Shown in pieces: positions 11,844 through 24,323 of a stretch of DNA of 64,000 nucleotides; within the stretch, counting starts at the first letter, position 1, and every line of letters begins with the position of its first letter. This stretch comes from Punctularia strigosozonata HHB-11173 SS5. Lineage: Eukaryota > Basidiomycota > Agaricomycetes > Corticiales > Punctulariaceae. The notes under the pieces were generated by a model, which saw only the letters and a list, made by a program, of their open reading frames with translations, was not told the DNA's origin and made no database searches. The DNA is taken from assembly GCF_000264995.1 (NCBI RefSeq), contig NW_006767435.1:803523-867522 (forward strand). Direction: 5' to 3'. Made by a program: the position numbers and the translations under genes.

Positions 11844-12206
11844 TCCCGCCACTACGAGTGTAACGTGGCTCTCTGTGGCGATCCATAGACTCCTCTCCGG
11901 CGCAGATGACTTTATGTACTTACTGTACGATTTACTGGAATGCAGGCGTGGTATTATGATATATCACTCAGAAGGCAGATGCATCATGAAAGAGATTGCG
12001 CCGGGGGCCTAAGCTATGATTTCAATACCTTCAATGGTTCGCTATTACTCGTCCATAAAGTCGCCTAAAGTACGTTTAGTAGAGCTTCCATCACGTACGC
12101 CGACCGACCCAACGTCAATGGCAATTCGCACGGCGTGGGAATTCACTGCGACCTCTTGCTCTTTCATCCTCTTGCCCCGACGCCGTCAGGCTATGCGCAT
12201 ACAACG
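11844..12206. other. Intergenic, no gene seen
   Basis: 3' flank of TAF12 and promoter side of the Smr-domain gene. No coding potential, TATA box or repeat is recognised. Confidence 0.5.
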
Positions 12207-14497
12207 ATGGACCATATCTCGGCCATAGCACTCGGTTTAGGACTGCGTTATGTTGTTGACGCTGTTGGTCTCCGCAATGTAAAGCTCATGGGCACACTCG
12301 TCGGTAAGCTGCCACCGCAGACATGCTACGTTATCCATGTTGCTGATCATTCTGCAGGTCTTTGGGAAGGCGCTACTCTCCACCATTTCATCACGAAGTA
12401 TCCGCGAAGCTCTGACGCATATATTGCTCTCTTTTTTCGGCTTTGGGTGGACTTCGTCGTTACTGAGTCTGTCATGCGGTCCGTCCAGTCCGTCTGAAAC
12501 AATCATGACTCGCGCTCACTGTGCATGCAGGCTCGCGGTTGTAATGCTCTGGACATGCATAGGCGTCGTCTTCTCTGATCTCGGCGTGTTTATCTGGTAC
12601 AACACAGGTCTTCGCTCTACCTGCCGTCGTCTCCTCCGCCGCATCTCGCCGTCCTCGACCTCCCACATCCCGTCCCGCTCCCGATCGCGTTCGCATCAAC
12701 GTGCCCTATCCTCCGTCTCCTCCGACGTGCCCTCTATGCTGCTCAAGTCTCCGCCCTCCGAACGCAGCCGCGTACGGTTCTACGAGTACCCACCCGGCGC
12801 TTCGCAGCGTCTCCCCCCCAACATCTCTCGCCCCACCCCCGGCCCATCGCCGCTCTCCGCAATCCCACCGCGCTCCATTCTTTCCAACTCGGGTTCCTAC
12901 TCTGGCCCCACGCGGTCGACGGTTTCAGACAGGACGACAACGCCGACCGAGCGCACCGTGCGCTCACCGGTCGTGGTCATCAACCCGCCTGCGTCCTCCG
13001 TCCGCCGCCGCACACTCCCGAACCCCCTCCCGGGTGCATGGTCCGACACTGAGACGGTGTCCGACCGCGCGACGCCGACTGCCCCAGCCGATGCGGACCT
13101 GCCGGTCATCCCCGATTCGCCGTCTATCTCTTCCGCTCTTCTTTCCCCGAGCGGACGGTTGACAGAGTCCATCGCGTCCGGTTCGGAGGTCATGTCTGGA
13201 GCGGAGGGTGACGGCGCGCTGGACGAGTCGTACAACGGCGTCGCACGCGGTCTGCAGCAATACGACGGTTTTGTAATGGTAGATCCGGGCCAGATCCCGA
13301 GCATCGGCAACGAGGACGAGGACGATGACCTGTATGCCGAGGGACAGCGCACGCCGCGCTCGACGCGGTCGCCCATCATGCTACCGCCCCGCCTGCTGTC
13401 GCCGTCAGCGGCCGGCTTGTTTGACCAGCCTGCGGATTCGGACGACCCGTCTCAGTCGCGCTCTCCAGGTTCTCCAACACGAGTGCCAGATATGTCGGAT
13501 ATACCAGACATGACGCTCCCTCCGTCAGCTCCGCATAGTCGGACTTCCTTCCCTTTTCATGAGCCCGCGAGAGAGCAGACACCGACCAGCATACCGCCTG
13601 AAAGAGAACTGCCAGAGATACCGGGCATCACGCCTCCGCTACCTCTACCGAAATCGGCGTCGCCTGCGCCTACCTCAGGGACTCCGCCTCCGGCCTCTGA
13701 AGCCGGGCCGTCTTCGTCACGATGGTCGCAGCCTCCGCCAAGATACCAGTCTATGGCGCTCGACAATGTCGTCACGGACCCTTATTCTCCGGTTCTCCAA
13801 CCCCTGGGGAAGGACACTATGGAGGAGGCAAAAGCTCTGTCAGACGACGGCATGTCTGTCATATCTGGCGCATCGCGCAACTCCATCATTGACCGCGCTG
13901 ATGCACTCCGTCAACAAGCGGACGAAGCGGAGGAAGAGAGGACCAGCCTAGCGCAAGCGCGATATAAGGCAGAGGCGGAGGGCAGGCATTGGGAGGCACT
14001 GATGCTCAAGTTGAAGCATGATGAGGTGGAGCAGCGGGTCAAGAAGTTGCACGAGAGGGCGGCGAGACGATATTTTCGCGGTGAGCGGCCTGCAACGTAG
14101 TGCATGGGTTCAACCTTACTGATGCGCTTGTTCCGGTCTTCAGCTCACAATTTGCGGGGAACCCCGCAGGTCATCGATGTTCACAGGCTGAAAGTTCCTG
14201 AAGCTGTAAAGCGAACGGAGCTCGCCCTTCGGTCGGCCTATGAAGGCGGTGCATCGGAGTTGAGGGTGATCGTGGGCAGGGGCAACCACAGCGTGGGCAA
14301 GATCCCAGTCCTGAAGACGGCGATCCTTGGCCATTTACAAAAGTGAGCTTGAATATTGCTCCCCAGCTATCTCGCCCTTTACTGACTAGCACTTCATCAG
14401 GCTCAGGATCCCTGTGAATGTGAACCAATTCAATCCCGGAGAGCTCATGATCCCTATGCCCGGACAGCAAGCCGCTGTCTCGGCGAGTGCTAGCTGA
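12207..14497 (+). CDS. Membrane-anchored DUF1771-Smr domain protein
   Basis: Smr (MutS2 C-terminal-like) domains are nucleases or nucleic-acid binders. In fungi they are usually preceded by DUF1771, as here: ALRQQADEAEEERTSLAQAR and HWEALMLKLKHDEVEQRVKK, then after an intron HNLRGTPQVIDVHRLKVPEA and ELRVIVGRGNHSVGKIPVLK. The stop is at 14495-14497. The N terminus from the ATG at 12207 carries hydrophobic segments (ALTHILLSFFGFG and, across an intron, LAVVMLWTCIGVVFSDLGVF) and a basic stretch. A region of about 400 residues rich in Ser/Pro/Thr, probably disordered, precedes the Smr part. A membrane anchor on an Smr protein suggests ER-surface RNA quality control, but that is inference. The first intron border (donor gtcggt) is uncertain. 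Confidence 0.85.
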
Positions 14498-15049
14498 AAG
14501 CGTTCTCCGGTGTCTTACGACCGCGTCCATTCCATCTTCTAACATAACCTGCGCTCACGTCCATGACGATGGACACGCTCCCTGCACGTTATTTCACCAC
14601 GACCTAACGATCAAGTCATATGTAACGGTCGGCTCGCTTCCCTTCAAGATTCTTATTCCTTGCTGTCTTTCTTGCGACGTCTTGCTATCTGTGCTTGTCT
14701 AGGGCTGATGAATTGTAATCGTATGATACTACTACACCATTTGTATACGGAGCACTGTTGAACATGACTGTTGCCAGAATCGTGATACGGTCAGGTCAAC
14801 AAGCCACAACAAACATAAAGGTGCCATGTCGCTCAGCTACCCCAACCTAACTACATACCTTGATGGCCCATTTGTATATGCTTGCACAGACTCACTACCG
14901 CGGAGGCGAAAGCCCGCGGTCTCTGCCCGACAGATGGGGTGTCCTCGCCGTCACCTGATACTCATCCGACATTCGTCCGAGCCTATCCAAATGGTTCAAA
15001 TACCAGAGCGTCGACGGCGGCCCGGCGTCATCATTGACTGCTTTCGATC
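14498..15049. other. Intergenic, no gene seen
   Basis: 3' flank of the Smr gene and promoter side of the GH43 gene. Nothing beyond short random open frames is visible. Confidence 0.5.
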
Positions 15050-17126
15050 ATGCTCGGTCTCTTCTGGGGCTTTCTGTTGCTCGTTTTCGCAGGTATGAGA
15101 CATGGTTTGTGCTTGCGTCGAATGTAGTTCTCTGACACACGGACTGATCAGGCATGGCGAGTTCTTTTCGTAACCCTATCATCCCTGGTTTCAATCCGGT
15201 ATGACGCACAAACACTGGCAAAAAGTTAGCAAAGAGAGGCAAACTGACCACGATACTCGCATTCAAGGATCCTACAATCGTACGCGTGGGTGACGACTAC
15301 TTTCTGGCGACATCTTCCTTCGAATGGTTTCCTGGAACGCCTGTTTACCACTCAAAAGACCTGTGCGTCGCATTCTCTTTCGAGCAGACGCGTAACCCGA
15401 ATGCAGGTCTTTGTAGGATTAAATGGAATGTAATCGGGCACGTCTATACCCGCCCATCTCAGCTCGACATGCGAGGGACTGCGCCAAGCGGCGGCTTGTT
15501 CGCTAACGCGCTACGATACCACGAGAAGACGAAGACGTTTTACGCCATAACGACGTGGTTCGACGTCATCAATCCTCCAGATGCAAGTCTCTGTGTTGCT
15601 TCCTGCGTCGCGTACATGCTAACGGGTTGACCGCAGAACGTGAGCCCGTTTGCAGCTCCGTTGCTGTTGCTTTTGCTCATTCATCGATACTCAAGACCAC
15701 GAAAACGCCGCGATCGATGTTTGTCCACACCACGAATATTTGGGACGAAAACAGTTGGAGCGATCCGACGTACGTCGACCAACCCGGCTTCGACCCCGAC
15801 CTGTTCTTCGACGACGACGACAAGATCTACCTGACCACCGCCCTGGGGGCCCCTCAGATACCCGACTCGGGCTACTTCGCCATCTGGATCACCGAGATCG
15901 ACATCGAGACGGGCGACTCCCTCGTCGAATCGGAGGTGCTGCACGTCAGCACCTTGCCCTTGGACACGCCCCGTCTGGCGGAGGGTGCCCATATATTCAA
16001 GAAGGACGGATGGTACTACTGCATGACCGCGGAGGCCGGGACGGGAGTGCAGCACCGCGAGATGATCATGCGGGCCAAGTCGATCAAAGGGCCTTGGGAA
16101 GAGAATCCCAACAACCCGATCCTGTTCAACGGTCCGCGGTTCTACGATTGTCATTCAGACTACCCCGGCTGACCGGACGATTACGTGAACAGGACGTAAC
16201 ACGTCGCTTCCGATCCTCGCGACCGGACACGGCGATCTCGTCGAAACGCCGGAGGGAGAGTGGTACATGGTCTTCCTGGGCATCCGCCCGCAGAATCCCC
16301 GGAACGCGTCCGGGGTGCCGCAGCTCAATCGCGAAACGTTCCTGGCACCCGTGACCTGGGAGGATGGATGGCCGGTTGTGAATCGTGGTCAACCTATCAC
16401 GTTCGAGATGCCTGGTCTCTATAATTTGGCCAGGCCCCCTCTCTGGCGGGACGAGTTCAATGGGAACTTCGCCGATAAGGGTAAAGGTTTTCGCGTCATA
16501 ATCTTTGGAGACCACGAACTGATCAGGGTCGGTCTGCAGGTTATTACACCCAACGCACACCGTACAAGGCGTTCCATTCTTTTGGCGCTCGACATGGATA
16601 CCTGCGTCTCCGCGGAAACCCTTACATGCTCTCCGACCGAGACACTCCCGCCGCCTTCTTCCGCAAACAAGTCGACCTCGAGACCGTCTGGAGCACCGAG
16701 CTGGACTTTCAGCCCACCTCGCCCCTGCACGAGGCCGGCGCGACGGTCTTCCTCTCCATCTCGTACCACAACGAGATCGCGGTCACGCTCCACCCGAACG
16801 ACACCTCCCGGCGCGTCGTGACGGCGCAGACGCGTACCGGACCGGAGGCGACGCTCAACCAGACTTATTACGACATACCCAGCACGGGCAGCGTGCGGTT
16901 GTTCATCAAGGCGGAGAGGGACAGCTATTCGCTGGGATACGCGGTTGTCGGGGACGAGGAACCGACGTACGTCGCGACGTTGGCCAGCCAGTGGTTACAG
17001 GCCTTCTTGCCTGGCTGGCAGGTGTTCACGGGTGCACACTTTGGCGTGTATTCGACCGGGAACTCGCTGCCGATGCTCGTACCTGCGGTCCGTACGGCTA
17101 TCTTCTGCGATGTGCACGAGGACTGA
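15050..17126 (+). CDS. Secreted glycoside hydrolase family 43 (beta-xylosidase/arabinofuranosidase type)
   Basis: Expected to trim xylan or arabinan oligosaccharides outside the cell. The ATG at 15050 gives MLGLFWGFLLLVFA, a signal peptide. Spliced exons continue RNPIIPGFNPDPTIVRVGDD and YFLATSSFEWFPGTPVYHSK, the hallmark GH43 opening with its catalytic Asp in NPD. Further blocks are QLDMRGTAPSGGLFANALRY, WSDPTYVDQPGFDPDLFFDD, LAEGAHIFKKDGWYY (the likely acid Glu in EGAH) and ATGHGDLVETPEGEWYMVFL. A C-terminal beta-sandwich domain follows (RDTPAAFFRKQVDLETVWST). About six short introns occur, one at about 16131 with an unusual gtccgc donor. The exact substrate cannot be told from sequence. 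Confidence 0.88.
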
Positions 17127-17768
17127 AAGCGTGGTTTATCAGGACTTCGCATATGTTCAGACGGAGCTCATTGCGGACGTGTCGTGATGGTCAAGACTCA
17201 CAGAACACGTCCCCACAGATTGGGGGTCGCAAGGCCTGTCTTGTTTGGAAGGACACCTGATGTCAGGGGCGAGGTCTGCAGGCGAAGCTAGATACCGGGA
17301 AGGCTCGTTTTGCAGTTCAGTCGGAGATCGTTCTCATTGGTTCTCCTCGGAGCGGAAGAGCTGGGCGTATAGCTGTGGGTAGCGTTTGTCTTAAGAGGTA
17401 GTGGAACGCCGTACGGCGATCGGAGATGATCAACAACCGTCGTATACGCTCCCTTAGAAAGCTTGCAGAGGGCTCGAATCACGAGCGTGCCCTGCTGCCC
17501 GCTTGCTCCGGTCCGAGATGTCCGGAACACCCTGGCTTGCCCGTGCCGCCGGTCTGAACGCGCCTCAGCTCCACTTGGCGTGCCATATCACCAGGGCGCC
17601 GACGCGTAGCGGTGTACCCCACATTATGATATTTGCCATATATAAACCAGGGGCACTCAGGTTTCACCTCACCCGATTTTTTCACTGATCCCCCGCTGTC
17701 CGCACCTCATTATCCCACCCTTGGACTCTCACTATCACTGAACCTCTTGTCGATTTCGTCCATTCCAC
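17127..17768. other. Intergenic between GH43 and inositol oxygenase
   Basis: No gene is recognised. The right end carries a strong TATA box (17639-17646) for the next gene. Confidence 0.5.
17639..17646 (+). promoter_or_regulatory. TATA box of the inositol oxygenase gene
   Basis: Sequence ccatatataaacc lies about 125 bases upstream of the ATG at 17769, a good match to a TATA element with room for a leader. Confidence 0.6.
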
Positions 17769-19141
17769 ATGCGCGCTCCTGAACTCATCGCGCAAGGCGG
17801 GCAAGAGCTCGAAGCCATCTCTGACGCCGTCGATCAGGGTGAGTTGCTCGTAGAGTCCACCGTGTGCACTAGTGCTGGGTAATGACCAAAGATGACGATG
17901 CAGTGAACAAGCTGAAGGGAGAGAACGCGCCCAAATGGGATGCGCAGTCGCAGTTCGACGCGGAGAAGGACAAGACGCAGTTCCGCCAGTACGAGGATGC
18001 CTGCTTGCGCGTGAAGAACTTCTACAAGGAGCAACACGGTGCGTGGAATCCATCTATCGCCAACGAGCCAAAGGATTCATCTATCTCTCCCTACCACAGA
18101 AAGGCAGACTGTGGAATTCAACATCAACGCCCGAGTGAACTTCCGTAAGGAGGTTCGGGCGCGCATGGGTACGTCACCACCAACCAATGCGATCGCGGAG
18201 ATTAACAATACCCGCGCAGGGATTTGGGAGGCCATGGAGAAGCTCAATACGCTCATCGACGATTCTGACCCGGATGTGAGCATATATGATTGCCGTCTCT
18301 CCATTTGTGCACCTGAGAGCTGACCGGGAACCCTGTGCAGACCGACTTGTCCCAGATCGAACATCTCCTTCAGACCGCCGAGGCCATCCGACGCGACGGC
18401 AAGCCCGACTGGATGCAGGTCAGTGTGTGTAAGTGATGGCGATCGGCGCCACCCCTCACCGGTGCTCAGGTTGTTGGATTGGTCCATGACCTCGGCAAGT
18501 TGCTGTACTTCTTCGGGTCCGAGTGAGTATACGCGTCTGCTGCGTCTTGTTTCGCTCGTCTAATTCGCCTTGTCAGAGGCCAGTGGGATGTTGTTGGTGT
18601 ACGTGATTCCGGCCCCTGACAACAAGAGCATGCGTTAACGCCCCCTTTAGGACACCTTCGTCGTCGGCTGTGCTTTCTCCGACAAAATCATCTACCCTGA
18701 GACGTTTGCCGGCAACCCCGACTTTAAGGATCCCGTTTACTCCAGCGAGTACGGCGTGTACAAGCCCCACTGCGGCCTCGACAACGTCATGATCTCATGG
18801 GGCCACGACGAGTACCTATATCACGTTCTGAAGGATCAAAGCACCCTGCCCGAGGACGGGCTGCATATGATCCGCTACCACAGCTTCTACCCGTATGTAT
18901 CATCACATCACTTCTGGTATCGGAGAAGAGCACTGATGTAACTGCATCTAAAAGGTGGCATCGGGAAGGGGCGTATCAGCACCTGTGCAACGAGGCAGAC
19001 AAACGTGCCCTCGATGCAGTCAAGGCCTTCAACCCGTACGACCTGTACAGCAAGAGCGACGAAGCTGTGGATCCCGTCAAGCTCCGGCCGTACTACGAGG
19101 GCCTCATCGCCAAGTTTTTCCCGGAAGTTATCGAGTGGTGA
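17769..19141 (+). CDS. myo-Inositol oxygenase
   Basis: Non-haem di-iron enzyme that cleaves myo-inositol with O2 to D-glucuronate. The ATG at 17769 begins [17 protein letters not shown]. Spliced exons give [121 protein letters not shown] and [16 protein letters not shown]. All iron ligands expected from the mammalian enzyme are visible: His in IEHLL, His-Asp in VHDLG, His in GHDEY, His in YHSFY and Asp in YDLYSK. It ends FFPEVIEW at 19141. About seven short introns occur. It faces the GH92 gene tail to tail with 169 bases between. Confidence 0.95.
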
Positions 19142-19310
19142 ACGAGTCTTTTGACAGACTGATGGCTGGAATACCTATATCGACTGTACGATTTATACAC
19201 GTAGAGCTGCGCGTTCGGCACCTTAGATTCGCGGAACAGTGCTCGGGGCACATAATCATATCTCTATCTACATACCCAGTAGTCTCAATAGCGTCCTTTG
19301 ATCTCAGTTC

Positions 19311-22300
19311 TCACCTCGCGCTCGCAAATCCGCCTGTCGATAAGCTCTCCGGCAAGCTGCCTGCACAGTCATCAACGTTATCCTTGTCGGCAGTGAGCGT
19401 GATCGTGATGTTGGCCCCGGCGCGGAAGGTGTCATAAAAGTCGAAGTGGCACCTGCTCTCAGTTTCGACGCCGTTCACGGTGACCTTTTCAACGTATGCG
19501 GAGGCGCCCTTGGGGATCGTACCGTTCACGGACTTGGGATCGAAGTTGACGACGTTGACCGTAGTGGAAACGCCGAGGTAGCTGTTGTGGATGGTGAACT
19601 TCGGGGTGAACGGCGACAGGATGAGGATCTCGGTGCTGGACGGCACGGGGTACATGCCGAGGAGGTGCCAGGAGAGCAAGGTCGCCATCGCAGCCTGCAA
19701 TAAACCTGTTAATACCATATATGTTAGCTAGCTCCAACATGATCCTTGCCTGATCGTCGTTTCCTGGCAAACCACCGGGTGCTGTGATATTCGTGTCAGT
19801 CAACGGTGTCTACAAGAGATGATGCGAGCTTACTGATGTCAAAGTTGGAGAACACCACGTCGCGAACACGATCCACCGAGCGTGCTGGCTTGTTCGCGTA
19901 ATGGTATCCTATAGGTGTCTGGAATGACGGCTCGTTGCCTTCCTACAATTCAACAAGTGTGAATAGGAGGAAAGAAGGCAGACCTACCGGCTTCGTAATA
20001 GCCGGCTTCAAAAAAGTGGTCTAATCTGTCGAGGAACGTCGACTGAGGGATGCCGAGACAACGTCAGTCTCCAAGTCGGACCCGGCATGGCAGCACATCG
20101 TACATTTCCGCCCATCAACTGAACGAGATGTGCTGTGTCGTGCGGGGCGAACCTATCGTCACAGCATCTGAGTGAAGGGGATTTTCGTTCATAGATCACG
20201 GCACGAACCAACTGTACTCCCACGAAGATGATTCGTAGAAGCCGTTCGTATTATCCTGCTGGAGGGAGCACTCTGTAGTCACATCGTCGACAGGCGAGCA
20301 ATGTGTAGGATCGGTGAAGTTGAATTTTCCGTCGGCGTATCGTTTTTGAAGGAAACCTGACAGAAGCACGAATGCTCGGTGAGTCGATCGTTGCCTGAAT
20401 ACGAGAGTGCCGCCACCTTTGAATCCATTGCTCTTAACCGTAGGGTCCCAAACATTGCGGTAGTTCTGCAAGCGAAAGTGGGATGAACAACAGCGCAGGC
20501 GTAGATAACTGGATCACCCACGAAGGATCGGTTGGTGTAATACGCTACATCATCGGTTTTGTTCAACAACTGAGCAACCTGCCGTATTCCGAAATCCTCG
20601 AAGGCGTACTGAACGTGCATCAGTTGAAATCGCGTAAGTGACCTGAGGAGAAAGGTACACACCTCCACCGTTCTACTACCTTCTCTTGTTTGTCTTCCCG
20701 TGGACTCGGTGTCTAACACTGCAAACGGCACGTAACCATCTAGAGACGTCGATCAGTTTCTAGAGTCACGTTCCTTGTTGCACCATCGGGCCATACATTG
20801 TCTAATGTCAAGTGGATTAGCCTTTGAGAGGCATGCAGGGGGAGTCTAAACTCACTTGTATACGTTCACCTGACGACCCAGGGTATTCCACTCTGGTGGA
20901 TTGACCTGTCCGTCGGCAACTTGCGCTGCGTATAGCTCCTGCAGGTCGATGCCAAGGGCAGCCGCTTCGTTGTGATAGCTTACGGCGAACTGGGCTACAA
21001 TGTTATCCGCGCTGCTGCCTGCGTCGCGAGCATCGTCAATCTCGAGAGGAGATCCGAAAAAATATCCGTTTACGCACCGCCTTGGGTCCATCCTGGGAGG
21101 TTGTTGGCTCGGCACTCGGGCATCCATCCCATCTTGCGGTACCCGTCGATATAGTTGTCAACAATCTGCGCGAACTCGACGGGAGAGTGTAGGGATAGCA
21201 GCGGGTAGAAGGTCCGGAACTAGCTCATCTGATCAGACGATACCGCTACGCGGATTGGAAACACCCTTACGGTATCCCAGCTGCAGTACAGAGAGTCAAA
21301 GTAGAAGGAAGATGTGCCGGCGAAGACTCCTTGCGTCTCGCCGGTGGCGTTGTTCTATCACCGAGGTAAGCAAGGGAGGAGGAACCCTCACCGACATATG
21401 ACACGTACCGGCGTCAGGAATGACCGGTAAAGCGACGAGTACAACAGTTCGGTGACGTTCGGAGGCGTGTGCGCAACGTCAATCTCGATCTTACTCAGCT
21501 TTTCGTTCCAGAGCGCTTTCGACTGCGCCACGATGTCGTCGAACGAGGACGTTCCGACCTCTTGCTCGGCGTTTTGGCACGCCTGATCGGCCGACACGAA
21601 TGAGACACCCACACGAATGATGACTTCGGAGGGTTCATGATCGAAGGAGAATAGTGCCCCCGACTCGTACGGTGGGCCGCCAATGAGGTTCTGCGAAAGG
21701 TTGAGGTGTGTCATCCCCAGACCTTTGGCATCGAGGCCATAGTCGTCGCCGGTCCAGACGCCGTATTCCTTCAATGTCTGTTTCCCATTATTAAGCAGGT
21801 CATAGCAAGCAAAGGCCTGGTAATGAAAGTTCCCTGGTCCGAAACTAGACAATATCGTCAGGATTGGGCGTGTGCCGAGGAGGCAGATCAGCATGCCTAG
21901 AACCCCAATGTCCACCAATGGTGATACGACCTGCATCGGGGTCGATGGTCAAGTTACCTCCTGCAAAGGACCCTGGAAGGTCGTTCGCCAAATCCAGTAC
22001 GAAGTAAGGTGTCCCTGATCCCTTGGGGAAGGTGAACCGTTCGAGACCAGCGCGACGAGTAGAGGTGGCTTCCATTTTGAGATCGTTGTCCATCGTTTGG
22101 GAGAAGTATCCAGGGGACGCATCTGTAACGGATCGCTATTAGGAATGTCTTTGTGGCATGGGATCGAAAACAACCATCGGTGTTGTTCTTGCGGAATCTG
22201 ATGGTCTTTGAGCACATCACATATCATTGCTGGTGATTTCAGGACGCACCTTTCTCGAGCGTTCAATCTTGTGGTGCACGTATCGAATCTGCAAGGACGA

Positions 22301-23072
22301 GATTAGCTCCACCTTGTGCACCAAAACAAGGTGATTGGCTGAAAGCTTACCCTTTGGGGCACAACAAAGGCATGATCTCGAAGTTGCCATAAGTTCCTTT
22401 GCACACAATCAGACACTTCCCATGCTCAGTCGGATAGAGTTACCCAAGGAGGAACCGGTTCCGGAATCATGGAGAGGGGAGAGACCGCGAATCTTCTGTG
22501 TTGGGTCGGTGATGTAACCTTAACGCGATGTGAGAAACTTGCGCGGAAAGTGTTCTCGAGTCTCCTCACCCGCAGGTGCATATCCTGTAAGGTCGGTGGA
22601 GAACTTAACCTGTCAGGATTTGGACTTCAGATCGTATTCTCAAGCTTTTTTTGATCAGCTTGACTTGCCATCCCAAAGGGTATGGATGCGCCGGGACTGG
22701 GCAAGGCATTGGATCAGGCTTCCAAATGAGAGTCGTATGCCCGCTGCTTACCAGACATCCCCGAAATTATCTAGCGGGTGTCGTAACGGTCATAGTCAAT
22801 CATAAGGGACGCATTCTCAAGCATTCGCCACACCTGTGCCTACGTGACAATACACAATCTCATAAGTACAGAAACTGAGGTTCCGGTACAGGCGGAAGCG
22901 AACCGATGAAAACGTTGACGAAAGAGGTGTAGTCAATCGTCGTCTCGTTCGCCGCGTTCTCGATTGCCTGGGAGATCCTCTTCTGCACTTCGGGAGAAGG
23001 CTGAGCGCTGACTATGGCAGTCGAAGCTGCCAAGGCTGCGGCCAACGCCGTTCTTGCACGAAGTATCGCCAT
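19311..23072 (-). CDS. Secreted GH92 alpha-1,2-mannosidase-like protein
   Basis: GH92 enzymes are calcium-dependent exo-alpha-mannosidases that trim N-glycans or mannans. The ATG at 23072 gives a signal peptide (MAILRARTALAAALAASTAI). Family blocks in order are DYTSFVNVFIGS, PSPGASIPFGMASQAD, GLSPLHDSGTGSSLGN, YGNFEIMPLLCPK, TFPKGSGTPYFVLDLANDLP, ELLYSSLYRSFLTP, SLYCSWDT|FRTFYPLLSLHS across an intron, ESSSWEYSWFVPHDTAHLVQ, GNEPSFQTPIGYHYANKPAR and GGLPGNDDQAAMATLLSWHL. The C-terminal beta domain ends at 19311. Roughly a dozen or more short introns are needed, and apparent stops fall inside introns. Substrate linkage is inferred from the family. Confidence 0.9.
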
Positions 23073-23558
23073 CGCTGAACTCTCGCTGGCCCAGTGCGGT
23101 CGATGAGGGATTAGAGTTGAGACCCGGGGACAGTCTTCGCGTCAACCCCGGGGAGACAGCGGCACGCGATACTTAAGGAACCGCGGACGTCGCGAACCAC
23201 GGCGAGCGCGGCGGGAAGTGCGCGGGGCCATGCGGCTCCCATATGCATTTGCGTCGACGAAGGCGCCGAAGCGCGACCCTCGTGACGTTCGCGTTATTTA
23301 CATTTGTTTGGCCGATGCGGCGGGCGGGCGGAAGCGCGCTGCATCGCGTTCGAAGACGGCCTTCTCTGATGGTCGAGCGACGGCCAGAGTTGATCTGGGT
23401 CGGTTTGAGCGGAGAAAGACCGGGAAGGTGCCGGATATGGCAACGGTGTATCAGCATCGAGCATCTCACGCAGTTGCGAAATGTGGCCAGCGACGGACAG
23501 CAGAACCGCGTATGGTTGGTGTACCCATAGCGGCCGTATGGAAAGTATGATGCGTTCT
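23073..23558. other. Intergenic upstream of GH92, downstream of PTH
   Basis: GC-rich spacer of 486 bases. Open frames on both strands here look like composition effects, and no domain or TATA box is recognised. Confidence 0.5.
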
Positions 23559-24323
23559 TCACCCCTGTTGCTTGCCTTGCTGTCGCGCGACAAATTCGAG
23601 CTGCTTCCAGACAAGGTCCGTACCGTGACCCGACGACCCCCAGAATAGACGCTCTTCCGCAGATAAGGGTCCCAACACGTATTTCGCCGGGTCAGACCTT
23701 TCGCGTCCTATCCCGATACGTATTCGGTGAAACTCCTGCTTGTGGCCCAAAGCGGTGATGACGCTCCGAACGCCATTGTGTCCGTTTGCGGATCCGCCCG
23801 TCTTGTAAGACACTGTCTGTGCCTTGTGCTCTATTGAATCGTGTATGACGACGAGATTGCCGGAGGGGAGCATGCACGTCTTCCTGAGCGCTGTGGCCAC
23901 GTCTGGCCCGAGTATGTTCATCAAGTTCTCTGCGAACCGCGCGACGTCAGCGTCGGGTGCTCATAATATAAATAAGAGAAGACTTACTGGGCTTCAAGAG
24001 GGTCACAGTAGTTGGCACCTGACCGAGCATGACAGTGGTGGTGCCATATGTGCCGCCCATAGAACGGTCATAGGAAAGGCGCAGACCCATTCGAGACGCC
24101 AGAGAGTCGATAACAACGTGACCGACGCTAAGGATAGATATCGTAAGGCGATATATTCGCGCAAGAGGACCTTCACGTACCTGTGCCGCGTATTGGGAAG
24201 GGGCGCATTGCCGAGACCAACGACTAGGAGATGCAAGTCGGACGCCATGGCTTCGTGTCCAAATGACCGTATACGTGGGCACAGTCGCCGGAGTCCTATC
24301 GTGGACCCAAGTAGACCTGACAT
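23559..24323 (-). CDS. PTH1: Peptidyl-tRNA hydrolase (Pth1 type)
   Basis: Releases tRNA from prematurely dropped peptidyl-tRNA. Bacterial-type PTH in fungi is generally mitochondrial. Blocks are LHLLVVGLGNAPLPNTRHSV with the conserved Asn and catalytic His, VGHVVIDSLASRMGL, VVIHDSIEHKAQTVSYKTGG (Asp of the HDD/HDS motif), SANGHNGVRSVITALG, FHRIRIGIGR and DPAKYVLGPLS. Two in-frame ATGs compete. The one at 24323 adds 25 residues (MSGLLGSTIGLRRLCPRIRS...) that look like a mitochondrial presequence. The one at 24248 (MASDLHLLVVG) would give a cytosolic form. At least two short introns interrupt the gene. Confidence 0.9.

Noticed and set aside
17470-17500. ggctcgaatcacgagc resembling a T-arm
   Set aside because: It is a short palindrome with no A box or acceptor stem at tRNA spacing.
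21210-21270. Apparent stop inside the GH92 gene between SLYCSWDT and FRTFYPLL
   Set aside because: The stop falls in a normal short intron (gtaagg...gctag), and the frame is restored exactly.
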